A stretch of DNA of 38,350 bases from Clostridia bacterium (GTDB taxonomy: Bacteria > Bacillota > Clostridia > DUPQ01). The position numbers and the translations under genes were made by a program. Below, piece after piece: positions 7,204-15,658 of this stretch. Position 1 is the first letter of the stretch. The number at the start of each line of letters is the position of its first letter. A model generated the notes under the pieces. That model was not told the DNA's origin, made no database searches, and worked only from the letters and a program-made list of their open reading frames with translations. The stretch is from assembly GCA_016938455.1 (NCBI GenBank), contig JAFGUQ010000297.1:1-38350 (forward strand), given 5' to 3'.

Positions 7204-8633
7204 TGGAATATGAAGTAGTCATCGGCCTTGAAATCCATGTGGAACTGGCGACAGAAACCAAGATATTCTGTGATTGCACAACCGCTTTCGGTGGTGAGGT
7301 TAATACACATTGCTGTCCTATCTGCACAGGCATGCCGGGAACTCTTCCTGTCATGAATGAAAAAGTGGTTGAATATGCCATCAGAGCGGGAATTGCACTT
7401 AATTGTGAGATTGCGCATTTTTCAAAAATGGATAGAAAGAACTATTTTTATCCAGACCTTCCAAAAGCTTATCAGGTATCTCAATTTGACTTGCCGTTAT
7501 GCAAAAACGGTTATGTTGATATTGAGGTGGACGGGAAAATAAAGAGAATAGGCATCACCAGAATCCATATGGAGGAGGATGCCGGAAAGCTGATACATGA
7601 CCAGTGGGGGACAGGATCTCTTATAGACTATAACCGTTGTGGTGTTCCGCTCATTGAAATTGTCAGTGAACCTGATATACGCTCAGCAGAAGAAGCCAAA
7701 GCTTATGTTGAAAAAGTTCGTTCCATCATTCAATATATCGGAGCTTCTGACTGTAAAATGCAAGAAGGGTCTCTAAGAGCTGACGTTAACCTGTCAGTCA
7801 GACCCATAGGACAGGAAAAGTTCGGAACCAGAACTGAAATGAAAAACCTCAATTCATTCAAATCTATTTTAAGAGCAGCAGAGCATGAGCAGAGAAGGCA
7901 GATCAGTGAAATTGAACATGGAAATATTATTGTACAGGAAACCAGAAGATGGGATGATACTAAAGGGAAAAGTTATTCAATGAGAAGCAAGGAAGAAGCT
8001 CATGATTACAGATATTTCCCTGAACCTGATCTGGTACCAATCGAATTGACTGATGAGCAGATTAGTAAAATAAGGAAAGAACTTCCTGAATTACCAGAAG
8101 ATAGAGTTAATAAATATATTAACGATTATCAGCTTCCTGAATATGATGCTAAATTACTGACTGTGTCAAAAAACATATCAGACTTTTTTGAACAGGCTGT
8201 AACAAGCGGAGCTAATCCTAAAAAAGCGTCCAACTATATCATGGGAGACCTGATGAAACTGATGAATCAGTATGATGATGAGGCTATTCCGTTTGACGGC
8301 GATAAACTGGCAAAATTAATCAGCCTGGTTGAAGCCGGTACCATCAGTCAGAACATAGCTTCAAAAGTACTGTCTATGATGTATGAAACCAGAAAAGATC
8401 CGGCCGCCATTGTAAAAGAAGAGAATCTGGCAGTCGTTAATGATGAAAGTGCATTATCTGAAATGATAGAGAATATCATAGCACAGCATACGAAGTCAGT
8501 GAATGATTACCTTGGAGGAAACACGAAAGCCATTGGCTTTTTAATCGGCCAGGTCATGCAGAAATCAAAAGGAAAAGGGAATCCGCAGATGATTAGCAGA
8601 TTATTAGAAGAAAAATTGAATAAATTAAAATAA
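7203..8633 (+). CDS. gatB: Glu-tRNAGln/Asp-tRNAAsn amidotransferase subunit B
   Basis: This 476-residue GatB phosphorylates the tRNA-bound Glu or Asp and amidates it with ammonia from GatA. Visible landmarks are EVVIGLEIHVEL near 3-14, the zinc-site cysteines (C24, C26, C40 and C43), YFYPDLPKAYQVSQ near 79-92, IGITRIHMEEDAGK near 117-130, and PLIEIVSEPDI near 150-160. The C-terminal third is the helical YqeY-like tRNA-binding tail. The start follows AAGGAGG and overlaps the gatA stop. It ends the operon; an 81-nt gap with a TATAAT box follows. Confidence 0.97.
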   Translation: MEYEVVIGLEIHVELATETKIFCDCTTAFGGEVNTHCCPICTGMPGTLPVMNEKVVEYAIRAGIALNCEIAHFSKMDRKNYFYPDLPKAYQVSQFDLPLCKNGYVDIEVDGKIKRIGITRIHMEEDAGKLIHDQWGTGSLIDYNRCGVPLIEIVSEPDIRSAEEAKAYVEKVRSIIQYIGASDCKMQEGSLRADVNLSVRPIGQEKFGTRTEMKNLNSFKSILRAAEHEQRRQISEIEHGNIIVQETRRWDDTKGKSYSMRSKEEAHDYRYFPEPDLVPIELTDEQISKIRKELPELPEDRVNKYINDYQLPEYDAKLLTVSKNISDFFEQAVTSGANPKKASNYIMGDLMKLMNQYDDEAIPFDGDKLAKLISLVEAGTISQNIASKVLSMMYETRKDPAAIVKEENLAVVNDESALSEMIENIIAQHTKSVNDYLGGNTKAIGFLIGQVMQKSKGKGNPQMISRLLEEKLNKLK

Positions 8634-8671
8634 TCCATATAAAAAGGGTGTAAAATAATATTGAAATAAGG

Positions 8672-8677
8672 TATAAT
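8672..8677 (+). promoter_or_regulatory. -10 box upstream of pta
   Basis: A perfect TATAAT lies 37 nt before the pta start in the gatB-pta gap. No good -35 hexamer is seen at 16-18 nt (TGTAAA at 17 nt), so the promoter is moderate or activator dependent. It would drive pta-ackA. Confidence 0.5.
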
Positions 8678-8714
8678 ACATAAGCATTTTTAAGTAAGAA
8701 AAGGAAGATGAAAA

Positions 8715-9710
8715 ATGAAATTTTTAGAAACAATGATCAAAAAAGCTCAGGCAGACAAAAAAACAATCGTTCTACCAGAAACAGAGGATATGAGAACATT
8801 ACAAGCAGCTCATGACATATTAAAGAGAGAAATTGCAGATTTAGTTCTTATTGGTGACAAAGCTCAGATTGAAAGAGATGCAGCAGGACTTGATTTAAGT
8901 AAAGCTAAGATTGTAGAGATAGATAAATTTGCTGATATGGAAGCCTATGCAGTGAAACTGTTTGAACTCAGACAGCATAAAGGAATGACTCTGGAAAAAG
9001 CCAGAGAAACACTTAAAAATAAAATGTACTTCGGAATCATGATGGTGAAAATGGGAGATGCAGATGGTATGGTAGCAGGAGCGATACACTCCACTGGAGA
9101 AACGCTGCTTCCAGCCCTTCAAATCATCAGCACAGCACCTGGTGTCAAGAAAGTATCCGCTTTCTTTATTATGTGTGTTCCAAACTGTGAATACGGTTCT
9201 AATGGAACATTCGCTTTTGGTGACAGCGGTTTGATTGAAAACCCTGATGCAGATGTGCTCTCGGAAATTGCCATTTCCACTGCAAAATCATTTAAGACAC
9301 TGATCGGTGAAGAACCTAGAGTGGCCATGCTTTCCTATTCAACCTATAAAAGCGCAAAAAGTGAATTAACTGAAAAGGTGATTGAAGCGACTAGACTGGC
9401 AAAAGAAAAAGCACCTGACTTAGTGATTGATGGTGAAATGCAGGTGGATGCTGCTATTGTTTCAGCTGTTGCTGCTAAAAAAGCACCGGGAAGTCCTTTG
9501 AACGGTAATGCCAATGTACTGATATTCCCGGATCTTAATGCCGGTAATATCGGATATAAGCTGGTAGAAAGACTGGCAAAAGCAGAAGCTTATGGACCGC
9601 TGTTATCAGGAATAGCAAAACCGGTCAATGACTTATCAAGAGGATGTTCGGCTGAAGATATTGTCGGTGTCGTAGCGATTACCTCAGTACAAGCACAGTT
9701 ATCAGAATAG
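8715..9710 (+). CDS. pta: Phosphate acetyltransferase
   Basis: This 331-residue single-domain enzyme converts acetyl-CoA and phosphate to acetyl phosphate and CoA. Length and motifs fit the short Pta class: IVLPETEDMRTLQAA near 18-32, MVKMGDADGMVAGA near 111-124, ST-rich acetyl-CoA loop, FPDLNAGNIGYKLVERLA near 271-288, and the C-terminal PVNDLSRGCSAEDIVGVVAITSVQA. The start follows AAAGGAAG. ackA follows 12 nt later, making the standard acetate-forming ATP-yielding pair of fermenters and acetogens. Confidence 0.96.
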   Translation: MKFLETMIKKAQADKKTIVLPETEDMRTLQAAHDILKREIADLVLIGDKAQIERDAAGLDLSKAKIVEIDKFADMEAYAVKLFELRQHKGMTLEKARETLKNKMYFGIMMVKMGDADGMVAGAIHSTGETLLPALQIISTAPGVKKVSAFFIMCVPNCEYGSNGTFAFGDSGLIENPDADVLSEIAISTAKSFKTLIGEEPRVAMLSYSTYKSAKSELTEKVIEATRLAKEKAPDLVIDGEMQVDAAIVSAVAAKKAPGSPLNGNANVLIFPDLNAGNIGYKLVERLAKAEAYGPLLSGIAKPVNDLSRGCSAEDIVGVVAITSVQAQLSE

Positions 9711-9722
9711 TTGGAGTAATAA

Positions 9723-10922
9723 ATGAAAGTATTGGTCATTAATACAGGCAGCTCATCATTAAAATATCAGTTGATGGATATGGATAATGAAATATCACTG
9801 GCAAAAGGTTTATGCGAACGCATAGGCTTTTATGACAGTGTTCATAAGTATTATGGCAAGGATAATTATTATAATAAAACCACGAAAAACATCAAAAACC
9901 ACCTTGAAGCCATTGATGACATGCTGTCATATTTAGTCAATGAAGATTATGGTGTCATTGGTGATATCAATGAAATCGATGCCATTGGTCACAGAGTGGT
10001 TCACGGAGGAGAGAAGTTCAGTAAATCAGTGGTGATTGACAATTACGTGCTGGATGGAATCAGAGACTGCATTGACCTTGCGCCTCTTCACAACCCGGCT
10101 AATATCATCGGGATAGAAGCCTGTTTACAGGAAATGCCTGATACACCAATGGTAGCAGTGTTTGATACAGCCTTTCACCAGACTATTCCCATGTATGCCT
10201 ATATTTATGCCATCCCATTTGAACTTTATGAAAAGCACGCTATCAGAAAATACGGATTTCACGGAACCAGTCACAAGTATATTGCCAACAGAACCTCAGA
10301 AATACTCAAAAAACCTTTAGATCAGATTAATATTGTGTCTTGCCATCTTGGTAACGGGGCCAGTATCTGTGCCATAAAACAAGGTAAATCTGTTGAAACA
10401 AGCATGGGATTCACCCCTCTATCAGGGTTAGCCATGGGAACGAGAAGCGGAACAATTGACCCTGCTCTCATCTCATATATCATGGAAAAGGAACACATGA
10501 CAGCAGAAGAAACCACTAATTATTTAAATAAAGAGTCAGGTGTGCTTGGCATATCAGGAGTCAGTTCAGATTTCAGAGATCTTCTTAAAGCAAGCAGCGA
10601 GGGAAATGAAAGAGCAAAACTGGCTATTAATGTGTTTGCATATCGTGTAAAAAAATATATTGCAGAATATATTGGTGTCATGAACGGGATTGATGCTCTT
10701 GTTTTCACTGCAGGGATTGGCGAAAACAACGCGCTTGTCAGAAGACTGATTACTAAAGAGATGGAATATATGGGAATAAAACTGGATGTGGCAAAAAATG
10801 AGCAGGCGGTTGGAATTGAAATGAATATTTCTAAAAAAGAAGCGAATGTTCAAATACTGGTTATTCCAACAAATGAAGAACTTGAAATTGCAAGAGAATG
10901 TAAAATAGTTTTAAATATCTGA
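9723..10922 (+). CDS. ackA: Acetate kinase
   Basis: This 399-residue ASKHA-fold kinase makes ATP and acetate from acetyl phosphate and ADP. Signatures are [15 protein letters not shown] at 3-17, [10 protein letters not shown] near 90-99, [10 protein letters not shown] near 147-156, [10 protein letters not shown] near 208-217, the phosphate-binding [10 protein letters not shown] near 239-248 and FTAGIGENN near 325-333. Length is standard. It pairs with pta. The stop is followed by a 279-nt gap with only weak AT-rich dyads and no clear terminator before the flagellar promoter. Confidence 0.97.
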   Translation: MKVLVINTGSSSLKYQLMDMDNEISLAKGLCERIGFYDSVHKYYGKDNYYNKTTKNIKNHLEAIDDMLSYLVNEDYGVIGDINEIDAIGHRVVHGGEKFSKSVVIDNYVLDGIRDCIDLAPLHNPANIIGIEACLQEMPDTPMVAVFDTAFHQTIPMYAYIYAIPFELYEKHAIRKYGFHGTSHKYIANRTSEILKKPLDQINIVSCHLGNGASICAIKQGKSVETSMGFTPLSGLAMGTRSGTIDPALISYIMEKEHMTAEETTNYLNKESGVLGISGVSSDFRDLLKASSEGNERAKLAINVFAYRVKKYIAEYIGVMNGIDALVFTAGIGENNALVRRLITKEMEYMGIKLDVAKNEQAVGIEMNISKKEANVQILVIPTNEELEIARECKIVLNI

Positions 10923-10980
10923 GTATTTCTTAATTCAATTTAATCACATAAAAATTTTTTAAATATTTTTCAAACTGATA

Positions 10981-11009
10981 TTTACAACAGGTTTATTTTG
11001 TGTTAAAAT
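10981..11009 (+). promoter_or_regulatory. Sigma-A promoter of flagellar unit 1 (flgB-cheY)
   Basis: TTTACA (10981-10986), a 17-nt spacer and TAAAAT (11004-11009) form a good vegetative promoter 192 nt before flgB. Start is expected near 11016, inside the operator-like repeat. The same promoter architecture recurs at 26565-26593, and similarity extends about 18 nt upstream of the -35 (ATATTT ... TCAAA ... GAT in both copies), so the two are duplicates. Confidence 0.75.
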
Positions 11010-11010
11010 A

Positions 11011-11028
11011 AGTTAGTAATCGCTAACT
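11011..11028 (+). promoter_or_regulatory. Operator-like inverted repeat at the start site, copy 1
   Basis: AGTTAG (11011-11016) and CTAACT (11023-11028) are perfect inverted arms around TAATCG. The identical repeat, with two more shared bases on the right, lies at the same place after the -10 of unit 2. Because the expected start falls inside the left arm, it is more likely a protein-binding DNA site than an RNA hairpin. Single half-sites (TAGTTAG at 11044-11050) also occur in the leader. Confidence 0.6.
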
Positions 11029-11201
11029 AACTTTTTATGGTAATAGTTAGAACAGGATTACAGATTGCAGCAAAGATAAATCGCAACAAATGTTTACACT
11101 AATAAGCCCTTAAAAGGATTTAACGGGTAAGGTTTGAAGGGAATCAAAGTAAAGTCACATTATGATGTGACAGTTAGCAGATTATTGGGGGGATTAATAA
11201 G
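11029..11201 (+). ncRNA. Structured 5' leader of flgB with GGA hairpin loops (copy 1)
   Basis: Three hairpins can be drawn. A: CCC-TTAAA / TTTAA-c-GGG with loop AGGA (11107-11127). B: TTTGA / TCAAA with loop AGGGAA (11133-11148). C: GTCACAT / ATGTGAC with loop TATG (11154-11171). An ACAGGAT string at 11052-11058 and the GGGGGGA ribosome site (11187-11193) add two more GGA sites. GGA in a loop plus GGA at the ribosome site is the known CsrA-binding pattern. The same A-B-C arrangement recurs at 26670-26738 with compensatory changes in A and C, supporting real RNA structure. Confidence 0.65.
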
Positions 11202-11546
11202 ATGCTTAACAATTTATTTGGAAGTTCTCAGATAATCATTAGTGGTCTAAATAAAAGCTGGAATCGTAACCAGGTTATTTCTGACAATATCGCCAATTCA
11301 GAAACAGATGGATATAAAGCAAAAGACGTGTTTGTCAATGAGCTGAACAGTTTCATAAATAATGATACTGTTTCTTTTAGTGTTCAGGAAAGAACAGATG
11401 GTATAGTCAAACCTAACGGAAACAATGTGGACATGGAAAAAGAAATGACTTCATTAGTCGAAAACAGTATTGAATATAATGCGCTGATTCAGGCGCTTAC
11501 CAGAGAACTAAGAAAAATTGAATATGTCATTAATGAGGGGAGATAA
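11202..11546 (+). CDS. flgB: Flagellar basal-body rod protein FlgB
   Basis: This 114-residue proximal rod subunit is exported by the flagellar secretion system. The rod-family N-terminus is present (NQVISDNIANSETDGYKAKDVF, from about residue 24), and the C-terminus ends in the typical hydrophobic helical repeat with EYNALIQALTRELR. It is somewhat shorter than most FlgB (about 130). A strong GGGGGGA ribosome site precedes the ATG. It heads a 20-gene unit. Its leader and first codons were duplicated upstream of fliO (26762). Confidence 0.95.
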   Translation: MLNNLFGSSQIIISGLNKSWNRNQVISDNIANSETDGYKAKDVFVNELNSFINNDTVSFSVQERTDGIVKPNGNNVDMEKEMTSLVENSIEYNALIQALTRELRKIEYVINEGR

Positions 11547-11551
11547 AAGCT

Positions 11552-11983
11552 ATGACAAAAATTAATGCATTAAACATCAGTGCTTCTGCACTATCAGCCA
11601 ATAAAATGAAACTGGATATCATTTCCCAGAATATAGCCAATGCAGAAACGATTCGCACTGAAACAAATGAGCCCTATAAAAGGAAAATAGCCACTGTCGG
11701 ACCTGATGACAGTTTCATTAATTATCTTGATACAGAAAAAATGAAGCTTGATTTAAAAGGTGTCAAGATATCATCAGTGAATGAAGATGAGTCACCGTTT
11801 AAACTGGTGTATGACCCGGATAATCCATATGCCAATGAAGAGGGATATATTCTGAAGTCAAATGTTGATATCACTGAAGAAATGCTTGATTTACTGTCAA
11901 TATCCAGAGCATACGAAGCAAACATGACAGTTTTCAATTCAACAAAAGACATGCTGGTAAAAACACTTAAAATAGCAGATTAG
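11552..11983 (+). CDS. flgC: Flagellar basal-body rod protein FlgC
   Basis: This 143-residue rod subunit has the family N-terminus (ALSANKMKLDIISQNIANAETIRTE spread over 13-37), a central YKRKIATVGP segment and the C-terminal EEMLDLLSISRAYEANMTVFNSTKDML, characteristic of FlgC. Normal length. It starts 5 nt after flgB and is followed by fliE, the universal flgB-flgC-fliE order. Confidence 0.96.
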   Translation: MTKINALNISASALSANKMKLDIISQNIANAETIRTETNEPYKRKIATVGPDDSFINYLDTEKMKLDLKGVKISSVNEDESPFKLVYDPDNPYANEEGYILKSNVDITEEMLDLLSISRAYEANMTVFNSTKDMLVKTLKIAD

Positions 11984-11999
11984 TAATTTGGAGGATATG

Positions 12000-12320
12000 A
12001 TGATTGATAAAATAGGTAGCATCGCTAACATAAGTAACATAAGTAATATAACATCCATAAAGAATATGGGAAACAACAAGATTTCCACTGTACAGCAGAA
12101 ATCAGAATTTGATAACTTGCTGGGTAATGCTGTGAAAGATATTGTTGAATCAGAAAAAACAAATGCGGAAAACCTTTCAAAACTCGCTTCAGGTAATTTG
12201 GATAATATTAATGAAACACTCATCGGTATCGTTGAGTCTGATTTGACCATACAGTATACAATGCAAATCAGAAATAAAATTGTTGAAGCCTATAAAGAAA
12301 TAATGGGTATGCAGATTTAA
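12000..12320 (+). CDS. fliE: Flagellar hook-basal body complex protein FliE
   Basis: This 106-residue adapter joins the MS-ring to the rod. Its C-terminal half, SGNLDNINETLIGIVESDL followed by QIRNKIVEAYKEIMGMQI, is the conserved FliE region. The N-terminus is low complexity with repeated isoleucine-serine-asparagine (near residues 4-20). The ATG at 12000 is chosen because it lies 5 nt after GGAGG (11990-11994); the ATG at 11997 is too close, and a TTG at 11988 lies before the site. Confidence 0.93.
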   Translation: MIDKIGSIANISNISNITSIKNMGNNKISTVQQKSEFDNLLGNAVKDIVESEKTNAENLSKLASGNLDNINETLIGIVESDLTIQYTMQIRNKIVEAYKEIMGMQI

Positions 12321-12349
12321 AGAGTATAGCGTGGGGGAAGAATTAGACT

Positions 12350-13858
12350 ATGTTTGATACAATCAAAAACATTCCAGGTAAAATAAAGAACTTATGGCAA
12401 GGTCTAAGCGAAAAAAAGCGAGGAAGAATTGTATTTCTTACAATTGTTCTTCTTATTGGAATCTCCTCTCTCTTAGTATTGATCAATCAGAAAGACTATG
12501 TTGTCATGTACAGCGGACTGGATGTGTATGAAGCAGGTAATATCTATACTCAATTAACTGAATTAAACGCTGATGTTAAAATGCAGAATGAATCCATTAT
12601 TCTCATAGATAAAAAAGAAGAAGAATACTTTAGAATGCTGATGGCTTCTGAAGGATATCCGAAAACCGGATTAAATTATGACATTTACATGAATAACGTG
12701 AGTGTAGGTGTATCAGACTCAGAAAAAACCAATTATATGATTTTCCAGTTACAGGACAGACTGCAGAATACCATTAAAACACTCAATGGTGTCAATGGAG
12801 CTATTGTCACTATAAGCTATCCTGAAAATGATCTGTTTGTACTTGCAAATGAAAAAAAACCTGTCACGGCTTCTGTCGTGATTGATCTTGGAAATTCTCA
12901 GCAGATATCTGCGTCTCAGATCAAAGCCATTGAAAATCTGGTCTGTGGAAGTATTTCAGGACTCATAGCAGATAATGTGGCCATCATTGATACCAACATG
13001 AATATTTTAAATGTTCGATCCAATAATGATGTTTCGCTGACATCTGACAGGTATTCACTTGAAAGTGAACTTGAGAGGGAATTTGAGAATCAGATTCTTT
13101 CCATGGTAGAACCTATTTTCGGATTTGACAATGTTAAAGTAGCAGCAAGCATCCAGATGAACTTTGATAAATTGTCTCAGGAATCAACAATATTCACACC
13201 AGTTATCGATGAAGACGGGATTGTCTCTACGATCAGTGAAGTGAAAGAACAGTTACAGCAGCAAGATGGCGGAACCACAGCAGGCGGACAGGATGCAACT
13301 TCCACTAATGATACAACAAAAACTGAAACATCGACAAATTACCTAGTCAATCAGAAATTTGAAGTTCTGGAATATGAGCAAGGAAAGATTGAAAACATCA
13401 AAGTTTCCATTCTTGTCAACGGAGAAGACCTTGACCAGGAAACCCTTGACAATGTTTCTAAAATTGCAGCATATGCAGTCGGAATAGATGAACAGTATGT
13501 GCTGACTCAGGCAATGCCTTTTTCTGAGAAAATTGACCTGGATGCTGTTGTAGCCAATGCTGCTGCTCAAATCGGAGGAAGCGGAGTTTTCTCAGACACT
13601 AAGTTCTTGTTATCCCTTATTGCCATAGTCTTTGGATTTATTCTGATAATGATGATTCTGCTGGTTCTTAAAAGCGGTAGTAAAGGAAAAAAGCACTCAA
13701 AAAAAAATGAAATCATAGAAGAAGAGGAAGAGGATCTTGAGGAATTAAGGGCGATTAAAGACCCTGAGAAAAATTATAAGAATGAAATTGAGAAATATGT
13801 CGATAAAAGCCCAGAGAGTGTCGCAGAGTTGTTGAAAAAATGGATCTCAGAAGATTGA
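12350..13858 (+). CDS. fliF: Flagellar MS-ring protein FliF
   Basis: This 502-residue protein forms the membrane ring. One membrane helix near 27-46 and another near 418-440 flank the periplasmic part. The first domain has YVVMYSGLD near 61-69 and a SEGYPKTGLNYDI stretch typical of the YscJ-like region. A Gln/Thr/Gly-rich linker follows near 300-325. The C-terminal KSPESVAELLKKWISED is the FliG-binding tail. Length is slightly below many homologues. fliG follows after 15 nt. Confidence 0.96.
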   Translation: MFDTIKNIPGKIKNLWQGLSEKKRGRIVFLTIVLLIGISSLLVLINQKDYVVMYSGLDVYEAGNIYTQLTELNADVKMQNESIILIDKKEEEYFRMLMASEGYPKTGLNYDIYMNNVSVGVSDSEKTNYMIFQLQDRLQNTIKTLNGVNGAIVTISYPENDLFVLANEKKPVTASVVIDLGNSQQISASQIKAIENLVCGSISGLIADNVAIIDTNMNILNVRSNNDVSLTSDRYSLESELEREFENQILSMVEPIFGFDNVKVAASIQMNFDKLSQESTIFTPVIDEDGIVSTISEVKEQLQQQDGGTTAGGQDATSTNDTTKTETSTNYLVNQKFEVLEYEQGKIENIKVSILVNGEDLDQETLDNVSKIAAYAVGIDEQYVLTQAMPFSEKIDLDAVVANAAAQIGGSGVFSDTKFLLSLIAIVFGFILIMMILLVLKSGSKGKKHSKKNEIIEEEEEDLEELRAIKDPEKNYKNEIEKYVDKSPESVAELLKKWISED

Positions 13859-13873
13859 TGAAAGGAGTTATTA

Positions 13874-14884
13874 ATGGGTTCAATTGAAGGAATATCAGGA
13901 AAACAAAAAGCAGCGAATTTATTAATAATGCTTGGTAAAGATCAAGCTTCTAAAGTGATGAAATTTTTTGATGAAGATGATATCAAAGTAATCACTTTCG
14001 AGATTGTTAATCACAAGACTCTTGAGCAGAAAGACCGGCTTGAGATCTTAAAGGATTTTTACAACAATTGTCTGACTAAGAGATATATTGATAAAGGCGG
14101 TGTTGAATATGCAAAGGAAGTACTCTATGAAACACTGGGCCCTCAAAAATCCATGGAACTGATTTCAGACATGATGGACCTGAATAAATCATCACCTTTT
14201 GATTTTATGAAAAATGTTGATCCGGTAGAAGTGTTTAACTATATTCAGCATGAAGGAGACCAGACCATTGCTTTTGTGTTATCCTATCTGAAAAATCAGC
14301 AGGCAGCAGCTATATTGTCAATGCTTCCCAAAGAAAGACAGGCAAACATCTCTATCAAAATTGCATTGATGGATAAGATTTCACCTGAAATCATTTCTGA
14401 TATCGAAAAAGTAATGGAAGATAAATTTGTTGGAATTGTGACACACTCATTTACAAAGACAGAAGGAGTGGAAGTACTGGTCAATATATTGAACTCAGTA
14501 GACAGAGGAACAGAAAAGCAGATTTTCGAACTTCTGGAGGACAGGGACGATTCTTTAGTTGATGAAATCAAAAAGAGAATGTTTGTCTTTGAAGACATTG
14601 TCAATCTTGGTAATAAGGAAATTCAGCGATTCCTGTCAGATGTTGATACTAAAGATCTTTCTGTTGCTTTGAAGGCAGCTACTCAGGAAGTCAAGGAAGT
14701 AATTCTGAACAATCTTTCCAAACGTGCTAAACAGATGGTCACAGAGGAAATGGAATTACTTGGTCCTGTCAGACTCAGCGAAGTAGAAAAAGCACAGCAG
14801 GCATTGGTCAGCATTATCAGAGCACTTGATGAAAAAGGTGAAATATTCATCAGAAAATCAGGTGGAGATGAAATCATAGAATAA
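13874..14884 (+). CDS. fliG: Flagellar motor switch protein FliG
   Basis: This 336-residue rotor protein binds the FliF tail and touches MotA. The N-terminal GKQKAANLLIMLGKDQASKVMKFF region, middle armadillo domain and C-terminal torque helix (RAKQMVTEEMELLGPVRLSEVEKAQQ, around 276-301) are all recognisable, with charged residues kept. The middle-domain EHPQ motif is altered: the local sequence is EGDQTIAFVL near 125-134. A GGAG ribosome site precedes the ATG. An 83-nt gap, unusually long for this unit, separates it from fliH. Confidence 0.95.
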   Translation: MGSIEGISGKQKAANLLIMLGKDQASKVMKFFDEDDIKVITFEIVNHKTLEQKDRLEILKDFYNNCLTKRYIDKGGVEYAKEVLYETLGPQKSMELISDMMDLNKSSPFDFMKNVDPVEVFNYIQHEGDQTIAFVLSYLKNQQAAAILSMLPKERQANISIKIALMDKISPEIISDIEKVMEDKFVGIVTHSFTKTEGVEVLVNILNSVDRGTEKQIFELLEDRDDSLVDEIKKRMFVFEDIVNLGNKEIQRFLSDVDTKDLSVALKAATQEVKEVILNNLSKRAKQMVTEEMELLGPVRLSEVEKAQQALVSIIRALDEKGEIFIRKSGGDEIIE

Positions 14885-14967
14885 ATGAAAGTATATAAAA
14901 AGAATTTTTTACCGATACAGTTAATGTAGACAAAACCAATACTTATAAAGATAAGGAGAGCATCAAA

Positions 14968-15657
14968 GTGGGTAATATTTTTAAGAATTCAGAAGTCATA
15001 GTACAAAGCCATAAGTATCATATGAGCTTCAACGAGTGTTCTGTCGAGAGTAAAAAACAAGAAAAAGTATTCAACGATGCTTTTGAAAGCAACATTGATC
15101 TCAATGCAGTCAAAAAAGAAGCAGAAATGATGATAGCAGATGCACAAAAAGAAGCAGAAAGAATCATTAACGCTGCAAAAAAAGAAAATGAGTTAAAATA
15201 CTCCGACGGGTTTGAATCAGGAAAACAGATGGCTTTGAAAGAATATCAGTCGAAAATCAATGAAGCGATAGATCTTGTCAAAGAAATGCTGGAAACAAAG
15301 CATACCATGGCCAAAAATCATGAGAGAGATATGCTTTCATTAGTTGAATCGATTACCTACAAGATTATAGGCAAGGAAATTCAGACAAACTATAACAGCA
15401 TTAAGAGCATATTTGAAAATGCAATCGTTAAAATCATTGAAGCTGATTATGAACTTATCTGTGCAAGAATGAACAGAAAGAACATTTCAATGCTTTATCC
15501 TAATAATGAAATTGAAGAATTTATGCTGAAAATTAAATGCGACAAGAAACTTAAGGATTATCAATGCATTTTAGAAACTGAAAACGGAGATATTGATATC
15601 AGTTTTTCTACACAGCTTAGTGAAATTAAAAATAAATTAGTCGTAGTAGCAGGATAA
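14968..15657 (+). CDS. fliH: Flagellar assembly protein FliH
   Basis: This 229-residue stator-like regulator of the FliI ATPase has an N-terminal NIFKNSEVI segment, a charged coiled coil with repeated alanine/glutamate (KKEAEMMIADAQKEAERIINAAKKE region, about 49-74) followed by DGFESGKQMALKEYQ, and a C-terminal globular domain. The start is GTG after AAGGAGA. It is followed by fliI after 1 nt. Sequence conservation is low, as is usual for FliH; order and architecture carry the call. Confidence 0.9.
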   Translation: MGNIFKNSEVIVQSHKYHMSFNECSVESKKQEKVFNDAFESNIDLNAVKKEAEMMIADAQKEAERIINAAKKENELKYSDGFESGKQMALKEYQSKINEAIDLVKEMLETKHTMAKNHERDMLSLVESITYKIIGKEIQTNYNSIKSIFENAIVKIIEADYELICARMNRKNISMLYPNNEIEEFMLKIKCDKKLKDYQCILETENGDIDISFSTQLSEIKNKLVVVAG

Positions 15658-15658
15658 A

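Noticed and set aside
10923-10980. Intrinsic terminator after ackA
   Set aside because: Only A/T-only dyads such as AAATAT...ATATTT are present, without a stable stem followed by a T run.
11107-11171. Cyclic-di-GMP riboswitch in the flgB leader
   Set aside because: The conserved core sequences of the known class I and class II aptamers, as I remember them, are not present. A covariance-model search would settle it.
14896-14922. Possible sigma-28 promoter (TAAA ... CGATAC) before fliH
   Set aside because: Spacing between TAAA and CGATAC is 13 nt instead of 17, and the context does not match the consensus; it lies mid-operon.
14885-14929. 14-codon ORF directly after the fliG stop (MKVYKKNFLPIQLM)
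   Set aside because: It abuts the fliG stop but has no ribosome site of its own and no known family; too short to claim as a gene. The 83-nt gap itself remains slightly unusual.
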